From Raffaelea ambrosiae (lineage: Eukaryota > Ascomycota > Sordariomycetes > Ophiostomatales > Ophiostomataceae), in NCBI GenBank assembly GCA_002778195.1, contig PCDI01000001.1, positions 2,351,105 through 2,415,104 on the forward strand: a stretch of 64,000 nucleotides of DNA, in the 5' to 3' direction. The notes under the pieces were generated by a model. It was not told where the DNA came from and did not search any database. It saw nothing but the letters and a program-made list of their open reading frames with translations. The translations under genes were made by a program, and so were the position numbers. Shown here in pieces: positions 32,646 through 44,034 of the stretch (the first letter of the stretch is position 1; each line of letters begins with the position of its first letter).

Positions 32646-35600
32646 TCTGGCGCGGCGGGAGAAGAGGGATCTCTAGATGTCGAGTCTCTCTCGCTTTTGA
32701 TAGGCAACGGCGCGTTCAATTGGAGGGTGTCGTCCTTACAATCGGTCTCTTAGTCTGCTTGTCCACTGCGATTGTTCCTCTTTATTTTTTTTTTTGGCTG
32801 TTCGTGAGGGGAGGAGGGTTTCCTGAACGCGTGGACATGGTAGGAAAGAACGAAGATGACATAAGACCGGTTTTTTGTCTCCTTATTTTTATTTTTTATC
32901 TTTATTTTTTTTTTGCGAAACGACAAGGTCCCTGCGCCTGGAATTGTTGCGCTGAGGCTCATTTTGGAGGAGAGGTGATACAGCTCCGTTGTATCAAAGC
33001 TTGTTTCACGGGGGGGGGTTGGGAGCACAGAACGCGATTGGCGAATCACAAAGGATCGAAAGAAAACGTTTACGGCACATCGACAAGAAGCTTGGGATAA
33101 CGTCGTGACGTTTGCAAAGTAGCTAACTCGAAGAAGCCGCGACTAACAAAAAAAAGAAAGAAGAGCGTTTCGGCAGCTGCCGTCAAGAGAGACTGTGCAG
33201 GGACACAGTGGATTGAGTTATGGACACGGTGTTTCCTTCTTCGTTGCAAGGGGTATTTTCAGGTCCATCGACCAACGATCCAAGCGCGAAGCAGATTTAT
33301 CAGCAGGCTAGGCATCGTAAGATACATACCAAGTCGTCACTACAGGCGGACGGCCATAGGGACCAAGGGTGGCGGGTGGGCGGCAAGACTTTGTCTACAA
33401 GTACTGCAAATCGATTTCCTAATTGCAGTGCATTCGAGGGCAGAAGGAATGGGGCAGCCAAGAGCACACAGACGGGCAGCTGGATGGACTGAAGCGGTGC
33501 ATGAAGATTGGACATTGGAGATTGGACCGAAAGCTTTGAAGGAAGCGACTAAGGATCCCCCTGGCACCCTGTGCTGGAGGGCATAGTAGTAGGGAGCAAG
33601 AGACCATACGTGCAACCGGCACTACCACCGTATGCAGACGAGCAGCTTTTTTTTTCCTTTTGGGACGGGGCGTACTTTCTTGCTCTCAGGGATGGTGGAA
33701 ATTAAAGTAAAAAGAGTACCCGTACACGATACCGGTACGGGAAGGACCAGAAAATCGAATGAATGGGAATTGTTTGGGAGCTGAACCGAGCTGAAGGGGA
33801 AAAAAGGATGCGGCAATGGTACGGTTTAGAGAGCTGGGGAGGGGGGATATCTTACCCCTGTATTTCGTCGCATTTGCCTCCTCATGATTAGCACAGCCCG
33901 CGCGCGCGCACACACGGCAAGAAGATAAACGCGAGCAGGGAGGCGTGGGCCTCCCGGAATCTCCCAGGCGCCCGAACACCGTTGGAGGACCGTAATGTTC
34001 CCCGCAGAGCAGGTACCCCTTTGTAATAGAGAATGGGCCAACGAGAGCATCGGCTGTCTGGCTGGGCTCAGCTATCAAGAACGTTCCACCAGGCGTACGA
34101 TTTTGGCCAGTGATGGGTTGGGTTTTCTGTCAGACCGAACAACCTTTTTTTTTTTTTTTGCCAACAGCAAGTAAGCACCGGGGGGTGAATATCCCGGACT
34201 CGCCGGCCACACACGCTGCAAGAGATTGAGGATAACTACATACTAAATAGTACTGATATGCCTTTGTGTAAAGCTTCAGTGTTATGGGATGTTACATAGC
34301 AGTTGCTGTCCCTGTCAGTTATGCGTGCAGATCGTGTGACGAACGTTATGGTTGTTCGTGGCGTCTTTTGTGTGCTGTGACAAGTCACCACAACAAAGCA
34401 CCGAGAGTTTGTTTCGTCCCCTTGCAACCAAACACACTCCGCCAGGCTGCCACGCCGGACTTACTGCGTAGCATGTTCGTCTCTCGTTGAAGCGATCCTG
34501 CGTGTCTTGGCGTGGGATCCAAGCCATCCAGGATCGGCATGGGATGGAGTGGTGAAAAACGTGCTTTTTGGAGTGTTTGGTTTGCTTGTACACGGTGGTC
34601 CAGTAGGAAATGTGCCCGGGCCAGCCTGACCCTGCAGTGTGTCTAGGATCAGATAGGTGATGGAGACGACACGGGAAGTCGTTCGTATTTTGAGTTTTGG
34701 TGTTTGAGTGGCTTGGTGACACCGTTTTGCTGCCCAACCCAGTACGGTACGGGCGTTCGTTCCTCTTTCGCCCCCCCCCTTCCTCGCCCTGTGGGTTCCA
34801 CGACATGCTGTCCACGTTGTTTTTATCACCATGCATATTCCGTCGGCATATTACGTTCCATGTCCTACTGTATAAAAAGGTACATCTACGGTGTATACGA
34901 AGAGTCCTACTTCCGAAAGTGGACATCGCAGCCCTCGAGACGCCGTTTTCCTCACCAGCTTTCTAATGATACATGGCGTTTTGCTTTTGCTGCCTGGTTT
35001 TGTGTACACCGTACGGTGTAACGAATGGGTTAATTCCCTTATTTTCGTTGTCCCTTTCTCACCTTTTGGCTTTTCCTAGCTCCCTTTCTGTGCTTTCTTG
35101 ATTCTTTTTTCTTTTTCCTTTTTTCCTTCTCTTTTTTCGCTTTTCGTTTTTTTTCCCCGAAATTTTGCACAACCCACTGCTCACCGGATCGCCCGACTCC
35201 CGAAGCGTGTCTGCACAAATCCAAGTTGTGCAAGTTCTGTCCCTACGTGCCCCGTTATGCCAGTTATGCTAGTTTTAGCTGCGGCCTCGGATGCAAGACG
35301 CTTGCATAATTCCCGCACTGCCAGTTGTGCCTCGGCTTAACTGCTTTTTTTTTTTTTTTTTTGGTTTGTGCAGTAGGCGCTCCACTCCTTGTTCCCGTTA
35401 ATCCCCACTAGCAAAACGGAAAGGATGGCGCGAATTACCACAATTACGGAGAGTTTTTTTGTTGTTGTTGTTGCTGTTGCTATTGTTTTTGGTGTTCTTG
35501 ATCCCTCGTAGCCTTGGCGGCCGTGGCTGTGGACTATGGAATCAATTCTTGTACCCTGTAACTACTTGTGTATTTCATATCGGCGGGTCGGTGCTCGGAG

Positions 35601-38600
35601 CGCCGATGTCTTTTCCAAGGGTGAATGTAAAAAAGTGGATCCCCGTTCTTCTTGTTTCTCTCTTGTTTCTCTCTTGTCCTGTCGACTGGCCAGCCGGCGG
35701 TGCTCTGGAAGCTGCTTACAAATGGCATTCCAGTTGTTCTTTCAAAATAGAAATAAACAAGAAACGAGATGTCACTGGAAGGGAGGGGAACGGGGACCCC
35801 CTTGCATAGCAGGGTCGTGTATCAACGACTGATACATTGCATGCAGGCATGCGTGGCAGACGCTCGTCTGTTTTGATGATAAGCATACGATTCCCTACAT
35901 TGTACTGTGTTGGAAAAAGGTTGCCAAGACCAGGCTGTCTGGCCTGCCTGTATTGGGGTGTCCCGGCTCCATCGGCGATGGCAGAGCGGACGGATCAGGA
36001 GAGAAAAGAGGGAGTACTCGTAGGATACCACTGTCAGAGAGAAGAGACGGCCGTTTTCTTTCTCCACTCCAACTCCGACAGGCTGGGCTTCATACTTTGA
36101 ATATTTCTCCAAAAATGCACAGTTCTCGACGAATACTACGCTGTGCCATGCCAGCCGCGTGAGGGGAAAGGAGGGAAAAGAGGGAAAAGAGTAGCATTGG
36201 CCATGGTCGTCTTATGCATGCACTTTCACGGGCAGCTGGGTCAGCTCTGCGAGTACTTGTACAAAGGCCTTTAACAGATGGTCCAGTGGTAGCGCAAGCA
36301 ATACTGCTCGTACAACTACCGTACTCGTAAGGTACACGCCAGTATCGTTAACCAATCTGCAATCCTGCGTTTTTGGCTTCGTTCTAGGCCTACGTTGTAG
36401 CTACTTAGTACATAGTAATTGCTTGGCCTCTTTGCTTGGCCCTCGCCCTGCATGGCGTTGCTACGCTGACAAAAGAAAAGAAAACTACCCCCTCCTTCCG
36501 CCTGCCTCCCCACCCCTTCCCTGGCTGGTGCCGACTATCCGGATCGGCCAAAAAAAAAATCCCCCAACAACCACCCGCGCGTGGTCTCGTTGATTCCATC
36601 ACTATCAATCAGGTATCGGCAGTTGTTAAATGCCGAGAGGATGGAGGAACGAAGAAAGGAAGGGCGAGAATGACGCGGCATCAACAGGAGGGAGATCCTG
36701 GGGGCCAGAAGAGAAAGGGAGACGGCGACTCGTAAGACTGAGATGAGCAGCTGCCGCCGTGCTCGCATTCGTTCATGATTTTTCTTTTTTCTTTTTTCTT
36801 TTTTAAACATACGAGAACAGGGGGCCAAAGTTAGGGGACGGAAATACGACTGCCCCAAATCGATCGCGAATGTGCGAAACTGCGAGTGTGGTAGTTACCC
36901 TCTTTGCCCTCTTCGTTTTGCTTCTGCCGCGGGTGCTAACCCAAACGAGGACGTTGACTACTCGTACGTACCTACTCCCGGAGCTCATCACTGAGGAGTC
37001 CAGATTTCAGAACATTTCAGGCCGGCAGCAGGGCTGTCAGTGTCACATAGTACAGTGGGGTTCTTATGGTCAGTTTGGTTGGCTTGACTCATCTCGCCTC
37101 GTTCTCGGTTTCCCTTTTTTTTTGGACACTCCGTGTCCCGTTTCTTACCCGGATCTAAGACGGCAGACTCCCGAACTGGGAATAATGCCAAGAATGCGTA
37201 CCCCGTGTGAAGCGCTCAATCCGCCTCCAAAGGGAGGCCAATGACACCCCCATGTCGCCCGATGATGGACACGGGTTTTACGGAGCCAAACAAGCAATGT
37301 TTTTTTGCCATGGTCTTGTCTTGAACGACAAGGAGTACGGAGAGAATAGACGACAGGAAAATAAACGAAGCGGCATGTGTGTCATGCCGCGGATGCACAG
37401 AAGTGTAATATGTATCTGGCATGCACCGTACGTGCGGTTCGATGACGAAACAGATCTTGTTGATCTCTGTCCATTGTTTCTTATCCTTGGGTTTCTCTGT
37501 TGCCAGCTCAAGGACCCGTCCCCGGGGATTGGGGGATTGGGGGTTTTTTTTTTCTTTTTCCTTCTTGGTATGCGTGGCGTTTCTTTTCTCACCATATGAT
37601 CTATTTGTTCCCTTGCTTACGGTGGTATTCTGCACCGCCATACCCCATTTTTTTTGCACCGAGGCAGGTTCACAGTGACGGCGAGTACTCTGTACTGTCC
37701 AGAAACACGTTCTGCTCATTGCAGCCCCCCTGCCCGGAGCACGGTAATAAGCGCACAGTAGAGCCGACCCAGAGACGCTAGCCTGAAATGGCAGTAATAG
37801 CTCTTCCCAAAAAACAAAACAGCACCAAAAGAAAAAAGAACTGGTTCTCTCTCTCGGCGGTCCCAAGCTAGTGGAGCCTCGATCCCAGGATCCCAAGATC
37901 CCAGGCAGACGGAGGGTTCAGCCACAATGAGTTTGCACCGGGTAATTGTATCCCGTGCAAGAAGCGTCCACTGCTGTGTCTGTGTACACTTGTGCTGTCT
38001 GAGTTCACAACATTTTGTGGTACCCACTTCTGTCTGTACCACTTGATCACCAACAATGATCCTCAATACTTTGGCCCTCTGCTCGTAAGACAGATAACAC
38101 TGGCTCCCACAACCTCGCTCAGCGTTGCTCGTTCGGGCTTTCTGCGTCCTGCCAGGTTCTTTTGTGCCGTTGGTTTGGGGGCCTGCCTTGTCCTGCTGTT
38201 GGTGCCTTTTTTTGGTGCCGTCTTTGCCCGTTTGGCTTTGTGGGCTCCTTGCTTGATGCAGCCTCCAATCTTCTGAATGGCTCTGAATGGCTCTGAATGG
38301 CTCTGAATGGCTCTGGATAGCCCTAGACGGCCACTAGCCGTCTGTCTGTGCTGCAGGAATCGCAATGCCAAGGCCCCTTCCATCATCTTAGCTTCCGTTT
38401 CTGCTTTCTTTTTTTCTTTTTTTTTTTTGGTCTCTGCCCCCATGGACACTTGTCGCTACTCTTGCCGCTCCGTTTCAGACTCCAAGTCTCTTTTCTCTTT
38501 CTCTTCTCTCAAGACGTCCCTGACTCCGTCCGGTCTGTGGTCTGTTTTGTAATCAGCTTGCGAACCCGAGCCTTCGATGTGGACCAAACCCTGGAAATTG

Positions 38601-39417
38601 AAAATGTGGCCCGTTTTTTCAACCCATATCGCCCATTTGTTATTTTACGGTAGACTGTTTATTGGCAAACGGGGCCGGCCAAACCCACCCACCCTTTCCG
38701 CCCATCTTCGCTCGAACTTGACCGTCTTGTTGTCTTGGCTCGACAAGGGTCCCGTCTTAGCCCAACACAGTCCGCTTCCGTCGGAACGGGGCCCTTCATT
38801 TTCCCATGACTATTTTATCTATTGCTCTTTTGCTCGGTTGGCCCATGACGCAGTATCCACTTTGATACCAAACGCACCATAGTTAGTACTACACCCGTCC
38901 TGGGCTGCCCCGAGTTGGCGCCGTCGGGCAGACCCCTAAAGAATAGATACTCGAAAATAAAACATACCTGGGTGGCACGCCGGCGGCTTTTGGCGTCTGA
39001 GACTCCGGGTGGACGGGCTGAACAACCCCCCTCCCCCCCTTCCCTTCCATACCCACCCCCGTTGCTTGTTACGAGGAGCTCCCTCTCCGGCAACAATTTA
39101 AAAAAAAAAAAGATCCGTCCACAGACTAGACCCATCCCATATAAGTTGTCAACCGGGTCCCCCCTCCTTGATCTCGGGTCCCTGTTTTTTGTTCTTGCTT
39201 GCATCCCTATCATCGCCACACGTCACCACAAACACACACGCAGTGCTGTTTGTTTGTTCTGCACCACCAGTCACGCCACTTGGGTCGCAACCAGAACAGC
39301 AGCTCTACGACATCTGGACGCTTTTTTTTTTCCGTTCTTTGAAAAAGACTGCGGCAACTCCGAGCCTGAAAGACGAAAGACTCGGCAAGGCAAACAAACA
39401 CCGCACAGCTCTTGACC
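32646..39417. other. 6.8-kb gene-free divergent region
   Basis: It separates the divergent starts of the methyltransferase-like gene and the MFS gene. Many open frames of 60-230 codons occur but overlap on both strands, lack domains and often begin at non-ATG codons, so none is supported. Contents: T and A homopolymers, purine tracts such as 36165-36200, a 10-bp tandem repeat at 38273-38320, and a TATA motif (TATAAG) at 39140-39145, about 275 bp before the MFS start. Confidence 0.5.
38273..38320. repeat. 10-bp tandem repeat CTCTGAATGG
   Basis: Four near-perfect copies plus one diverged copy (CTCTGGATAG) lie in non-coding DNA about 1.1 kb before the MFS gene. Confidence 0.85.
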
Positions 39418-41796
39418 ATGGCTTCCGCCCAACAGCCATCGTCAGCCACGGCGCCGCCAACGGCGGAGTCCCCGGCCTCATCCGTCACCGCTACCGATGC
39501 TCCTGTCCCAGCAGCACCCGGCGCCGCTGCCACCTCTCCTGCTGCACCCACTGTGGCCGACGACGAGGCCGTGTTGCAATCACCACCAGAGGAGCCAAAG
39601 CACAAGTACATCAGCCACTGGGATCTGCTCACAAACCCGTCCGGCATGTGTCCAGAAGTCTTGGAGAAGGAGTATCCCGGAGAGGGCACGGAAGAGAACC
39701 CCTACATCGTCTCCTTCCTTGACAGCGATCCGCATAACCCCCAGACATTTCCCCGCTGGAAGAAATGGCTGTTCACCCTCACGATGGCTGTCGCCACTTT
39801 GGCCATCGCTTTTGTCAGCACTGCCTACTCTGGCGGCCTGTCCGAGGTTATCAAAGATTTTGGCATCTCTGAAGAGCTCTCCATTGCCGGTATCTCGCTT
39901 TTTGTCGTCGGCTTTGCCGTCGGCCCTCTTCTGTGGGCGCCCATGAGTGGTAAGTTGTCATCTTGATTGTCACTTGACTGCCACTTTGTTTTGTCGTCTT
40001 GATTTCTGGGCGAAAGGACAAAGAAACAAAAGAATGGGGCGGACGAGTCGCCAGCTGCTCTTCCGTCCCAGGCCAGTCTGAGACCGACTCCTGCCAGCTC
40101 TCTGAAAGCTGTCCTGCTAACTGAGACCTCCTAGAATTCTTCGGCCGTCAGTTGCTGTTCATCGGCACATACATCGTCCTGACGGCGTTCAACGCTGGCT
40201 GCGCTGGTTCGCAAAACATCCAGACTCTGATTATCTTGCGATTCTTCGCCGGTTCCTTCGGTTCGTCGCCCCTCACCAACGCCGGTGGTGTCATCGCCGA
40301 CATGTTCGATGCCCGAGACCGTGGTATGGCTGCTGCTGTCTTTGCCGCTGCCCCTTTCCTGGGTCCGTCCCTCGGTCCGATCGCGGCCGGCTTCCTGGGC
40401 GAGACGGAAGGCTGGCGCTGGGTTGAGGGCCTCATGGCCATCTTCACAGGTGTCATGACCATTGTCGGCGCGCTGATTGTGCCCGAGACGTACGCGCCCG
40501 TACTTCTGCGCAAGCGCGCCGCTGCCCTGTCCAAGAAGACAGGCAAAGTCTATGCCTCCAAGCTGGACGTCCACCACCATCGCGACAACACCATGAAGCT
40601 TGAGCGGCCCACCATGGGCAAGCAGTTCCGCACAGCTCTGGGGCGGCCCTGGATTCTTCTCTTCCGCGAGCCCATCGTTCTCATCACCTCTCTGTACATG
40701 GCGATCGTGTACGGCACCATGTACATGATGTTCCCGGCTTTCCCCATCGTTTTCCAGCTGCATCGAGGCTGGTCCGCCGGCATTAGCGGCCTGGCCTTCC
40801 TCGGTATCACTGTCGGCATGATTTTTTCTGTCACCTATGCTCTGATCGACAATACCCGGTACAGGAAGATCGCAGTGCAGCATGGCGGCTTCGCACCACC
40901 CGAAGCCCGCCTGCCTGTCGCTGTCGTTGGGTCCGTTCTTCTTCCCATTGGCCTGTTTTGGTTTGCGTGGACCAACGAGGCACCTGTTCATTGGATTGTC
41001 CCCATCATCGGCTCTGGTGTCTTCGGCTCAGGCCTGGTCTTGGTGTTTTTGAGTCTGATGAACTACCTCATCGACTCGTACGTCGTCTTTGCCGCCTCCG
41101 TTCTGGCCGCCAATGCCGTAATTCGGTCTCTTTTCGGTGCCGCGTTCCCTCTTTTCACGACTTGTAAGTTTGTCTGGGTTTTTTGTTTTGTCTTTTTTTT
41201 CCCTTTTTTTCCTTTTATCCTTTCTTCTTTTTTTCTCGAATTCGTTTGTTCCTCCGTGTGCAACAAACATAAAACTAACTTCCTTATCAGACATGTATGA
41301 AAACCTGGGTCTGCACTGGGCTGCTTCGATTCCAGCATTTCTGTCCCTCGCCTGCATGCCATTCCCGATTTTGTTCATGAAGTACGGTATGCGCATCCGT
41401 ATGCGCTGCAAGTACGCCTCCGAGGCCGCGGAGGTGCTCAAGCGCATGCTCACCACGCACCAGCCTATCGATGTCGAGGAAGCCCTGGAGGAAGTCCAGG
41501 AGCACGACGAGGAGGTCAAGCTGGAGCGTGCGCTTACTCGCCAGGCCACGAGGGCGTCCCGGGCATCCCATGGCTCTGGTGCGCACAGGACCTTCAGCTT
41601 TGGCCGCGTCTTCACGCACGAGTCGCGCGGTGCATCTGCGTCAGCCAACAACGCCGCTCTTCGCCCCGTTGGAGGCCATGCCGACGACAGTGCTGAGGAG
41701 CACTCCGACGTGCACTCCGAGCAACACATGACCACCGACACCGAAGACGAGAAGGTCGCCAACACTCCCGAAAAAAAGACCGCCGATAGCTCATGA
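39418..41796 (+). CDS. DHA1-type MFS multidrug/polyamine exporter
   Basis: Exons 39418-39949, 40135-41163 and 41291-41796 give about 688 aa; introns are 185 and 127 bp. After an Ala/Pro-rich cytosolic N-tail (about 100 residues) come 12 predicted membrane segments starting at WLFTLTMAVATLAIAFVSTA. The DHA1 antiporter motif C is clear in FAAAPFLGPSLGPIAAGFLG. LTNAGGVIADMFDARDRGMA matches the drug:H+ antiporter family near TPO1/FLR1. The segment LFTTYMYENLGLHWAASIPA crosses intron 2 and is family-typical. A long acidic/Ser-rich C-tail of about 130 residues (EEVQEHDEEVKLE) is unusual in length. It should export drugs, polyamines or toxins across the plasma membrane. Exact substrate is not readable from sequence. 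Confidence 0.9.
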
Positions 41797-42846
41797 ACGA
41801 TGGGCCAATGTGCGCCGTCTTCGCTCTGATCTCCGCTTTTCTTTCTTGTTTTGATTACTATTCCGACTTTTGGGAGGGCTCTCCCTGTTTCTGCGCATCG
41901 TTTTTCCCTTTTGTGATTAGATTTCAGCGGACTGGCATTTTCAGGTTTTTTTCTTTTATATTGGGCAGTGGGATATCCTCTGAAAATTCAGGCGTTGAAC
42001 GGGCAAATCTGCACAAATACCTGACTGGCTGACTGGCCTGGCCTTCTTTCCGTTGTTGTTTATTTATCTGGGGGTTCTGGGTTTGGGTTTTGGTTTGGGT
42101 TTTCTTTTTCTTTTTTGGCACAGCGTCAAGAGGGGTTTGGGGTACGGGTGTGTGAGACGGGACGCATAGAAACAAACGTACGTCATTACATGGGAATCAT
42201 AGCACGCGCATCAACACCAAGGACGTAATATGTATAGAGTGGGTAGGAGTTAGAAACAATAAATGCCGTCGAAAGTGAGCGTGTCCCGGGAAAAAAGGTG
42301 GCGAAGATTAATGGGGACGAAGAAGCGGAAAGAAGCAGCAAGAAGTGATAAGAAGCTCGTCAGCTTTGAAGAAAAAGAGTCTTCTCAAAAGCTCCCCAAA
42401 ACGGAAGGAGATGGAAGATCGAGGGAAAGAGCAGGGGTGAGCTCTTTTATGTTTCGGGGAAGGTGCGGAGAAAGATTACCGAGACCGCCTTCGCGCCTTC
42501 CCCATAATATTTTGAAAGTCTCGCTGAAACGCCCGGAATAGAAATACCGTGCCCACTTCCAAGGGTTGCCGCGCGTGGCTGGTGGGGTGGCTGAAGTGCT
42601 TGGTTGATAGAGTCCCGGCTACTTCACTTCCAGTTCTGCTCGTCAACGACGTTAGCTTGCATGTGTGGTTCTGAACAATATTTATCGAAGCGGGCACATC
42701 GGCGGGGTTTGTGAGTCAAATACCGCCCCTTCCTTACTCTGAGTATTGGCAGCTGTTTATAAAGTTGAGGTTGGATGCAACAACCCATTCATATCTTAAA
42801 GGCTTTGAACTTTCACAATCAAAGCTAATCAATACAACGACTGTAA
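41797..42846. other. Intergenic stretch
   Basis: No gene is supported. The first part is T-rich 3' UTR-like DNA after the MFS stop; the rest has only short overlapping open frames. Confidence 0.5.
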
Positions 42847-43233
42847 ATGTATGAAACTGGGAATGGACACAGATGGTGTGCGAACGCATGGGGATGGCGA
42901 ACCTGGCCTTTAAGCTACGATGAAGCTCGTTCGAAGCCAGCACGCAATCCACTGGACTCGTCTCCGGATGGCAGGTTAGGTCACAACTTCTCCGAGGAAA
43001 GGGTTCTTTACGGAGACCAACTACAACTCACCCACCCGCCGGCCAACTACCCAGACTCCCCAAGACCGTGCTTCTTTTGGTACCCCGTCTACGACGATGG
43101 CCTCTCAGTCAGCTGTCTACGTTTCCATCGACCATTCATCACATTGAGTTTGTACGAAGGACTGAAACACGAAACAAACCAAGAAGAGTGGCAGGGCATA
43201 CAGAAATGGTTGTCGGCTGTAGAAGAGGCCTAG
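42847..43233 (+). CDS. Possible small hypothetical protein
   Basis: An ATG-started frame of 128 codons has a protein-like, non-repetitive composition with many aromatic residues (for example PRPCFFWYPVYDDG and ITLSLYEGLKHETNQEEWQG). No domain, signal peptide or membrane segment is seen, and no TATA box or CT leader precedes it. The adjacent minus-strand frame is a probable phosphotransferase relic, so this neighbourhood may hold gene debris. I do not recognise it. Confidence 0.3.
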   Translation: MYETGNGHRWCANAWGWRTWPLSYDEARSKPARNPLDSSPDGRLGHNFSEERVLYGDQLQLTHPPANYPDSPRPCFFWYPVYDDGLSVSCLRFHRPFITLSLYEGLKHETNQEEWQGIQKWLSAVEEA

Positions 43234-43296
43234 ATCTCGTATTTCTTAAAAACATAAACGCCATTGGCCTTGTCCCATAGCCTTCCAACAGCTCAT

Positions 43297-43626
43297 TCAA
43301 CAGGGCACCCGAGCGATGCAGTAAGGTGCATACTCCCACCAGCCACGCATGCCTTCCCTGCCATTCTCATTTAATGTATAGAGAACCTTGCTCGACTCAG
43401 ACCACGGCGGAAAGAAGCCACTCGCCTCCCAGTCGACGATTTCGAGCACCACATAGTCCCCTCCTCCCGGTTCTGTACAGTCTATGTCGACCATACACTG
43501 GCCAACGTAACCGACGGGATCCTGGGAGGCAAGAGGGCTTTGTGTCGGTTTGAAATGCGTGCTGCCCTTGGGGCTGGAATTTTCTCCTCGTGTCAGCGTG
43601 TAGTCGCATCGGCGCGAGGTCAGCAC
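43297..43626 (-). pseudogene. Fragment like the C-terminal part of a fungal APH-type phosphotransferase
   Basis: The frame contains GGGDYVVLEIVDWEASGFFP followed by a Trp/Glu-rich stretch ending WWEYAPYCIARVPC. In fungal aminoglycoside-phosphotransferase (APH/ChoK-like) proteins the metal-binding 'I(I/V)DWE..GF.P' motif is followed by just such a tail. The HGD catalytic loop that should stand about 20-25 residues earlier is not recognisable (GYVGQCMVDIDCTE stands near there), and the N-lobe is missing. It is best read as a truncated relic. Confidence 0.4.
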
Positions 43627-44034
43627 TTGAGTCCTTGGCCACTTTGGCCTGCCAGTGCATTATTATTTCACGATATATCGTTGCAGGCTTAGCTCGGCGC
43701 TCTGGAGTTTCCTCTCTGACACGGGGTGTCAGCATCAAAAAATATGGAGGAACGTGGGACGCAGAAGCAGAAATTCTTGCATTTTTCCCCAAGACATGCT
43801 GGGCAGTATTGAATGGACTCGTTGCTGAGAATGGAAGGAGCGTTTCCCGTCTTTGGAGACGCATGTATAAGTGGCTTGTGGGGCGGTCCATTTGATTGGC
43901 GGAAGTGGCTTTGGCCAAAAAAAAAAAAAAAAAAAAGGTCAAGCTCTAAAGCTCCTCTAAAAATGCCTTGAAACCTCCCACTTCCTTTTGAGAGCCCTCC
44001 TCATCTCCCACCGCCACCTCCCCTCCTCTTTCTG

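Noticed and set aside
36275..36350. tRNA-like start GGTCCAGTGGTAGCGC
   Set aside because: It resembles an A box, but no B box (GGTTCGANTCC) or acceptor stem follows. No tRNA gene was found in the window.
37216..37896. 226-codon minus-strand open frame
   Set aside because: Low-complexity Lys/Glu runs arise from homopolymer tracts; no domain and no promoter-like sequence.
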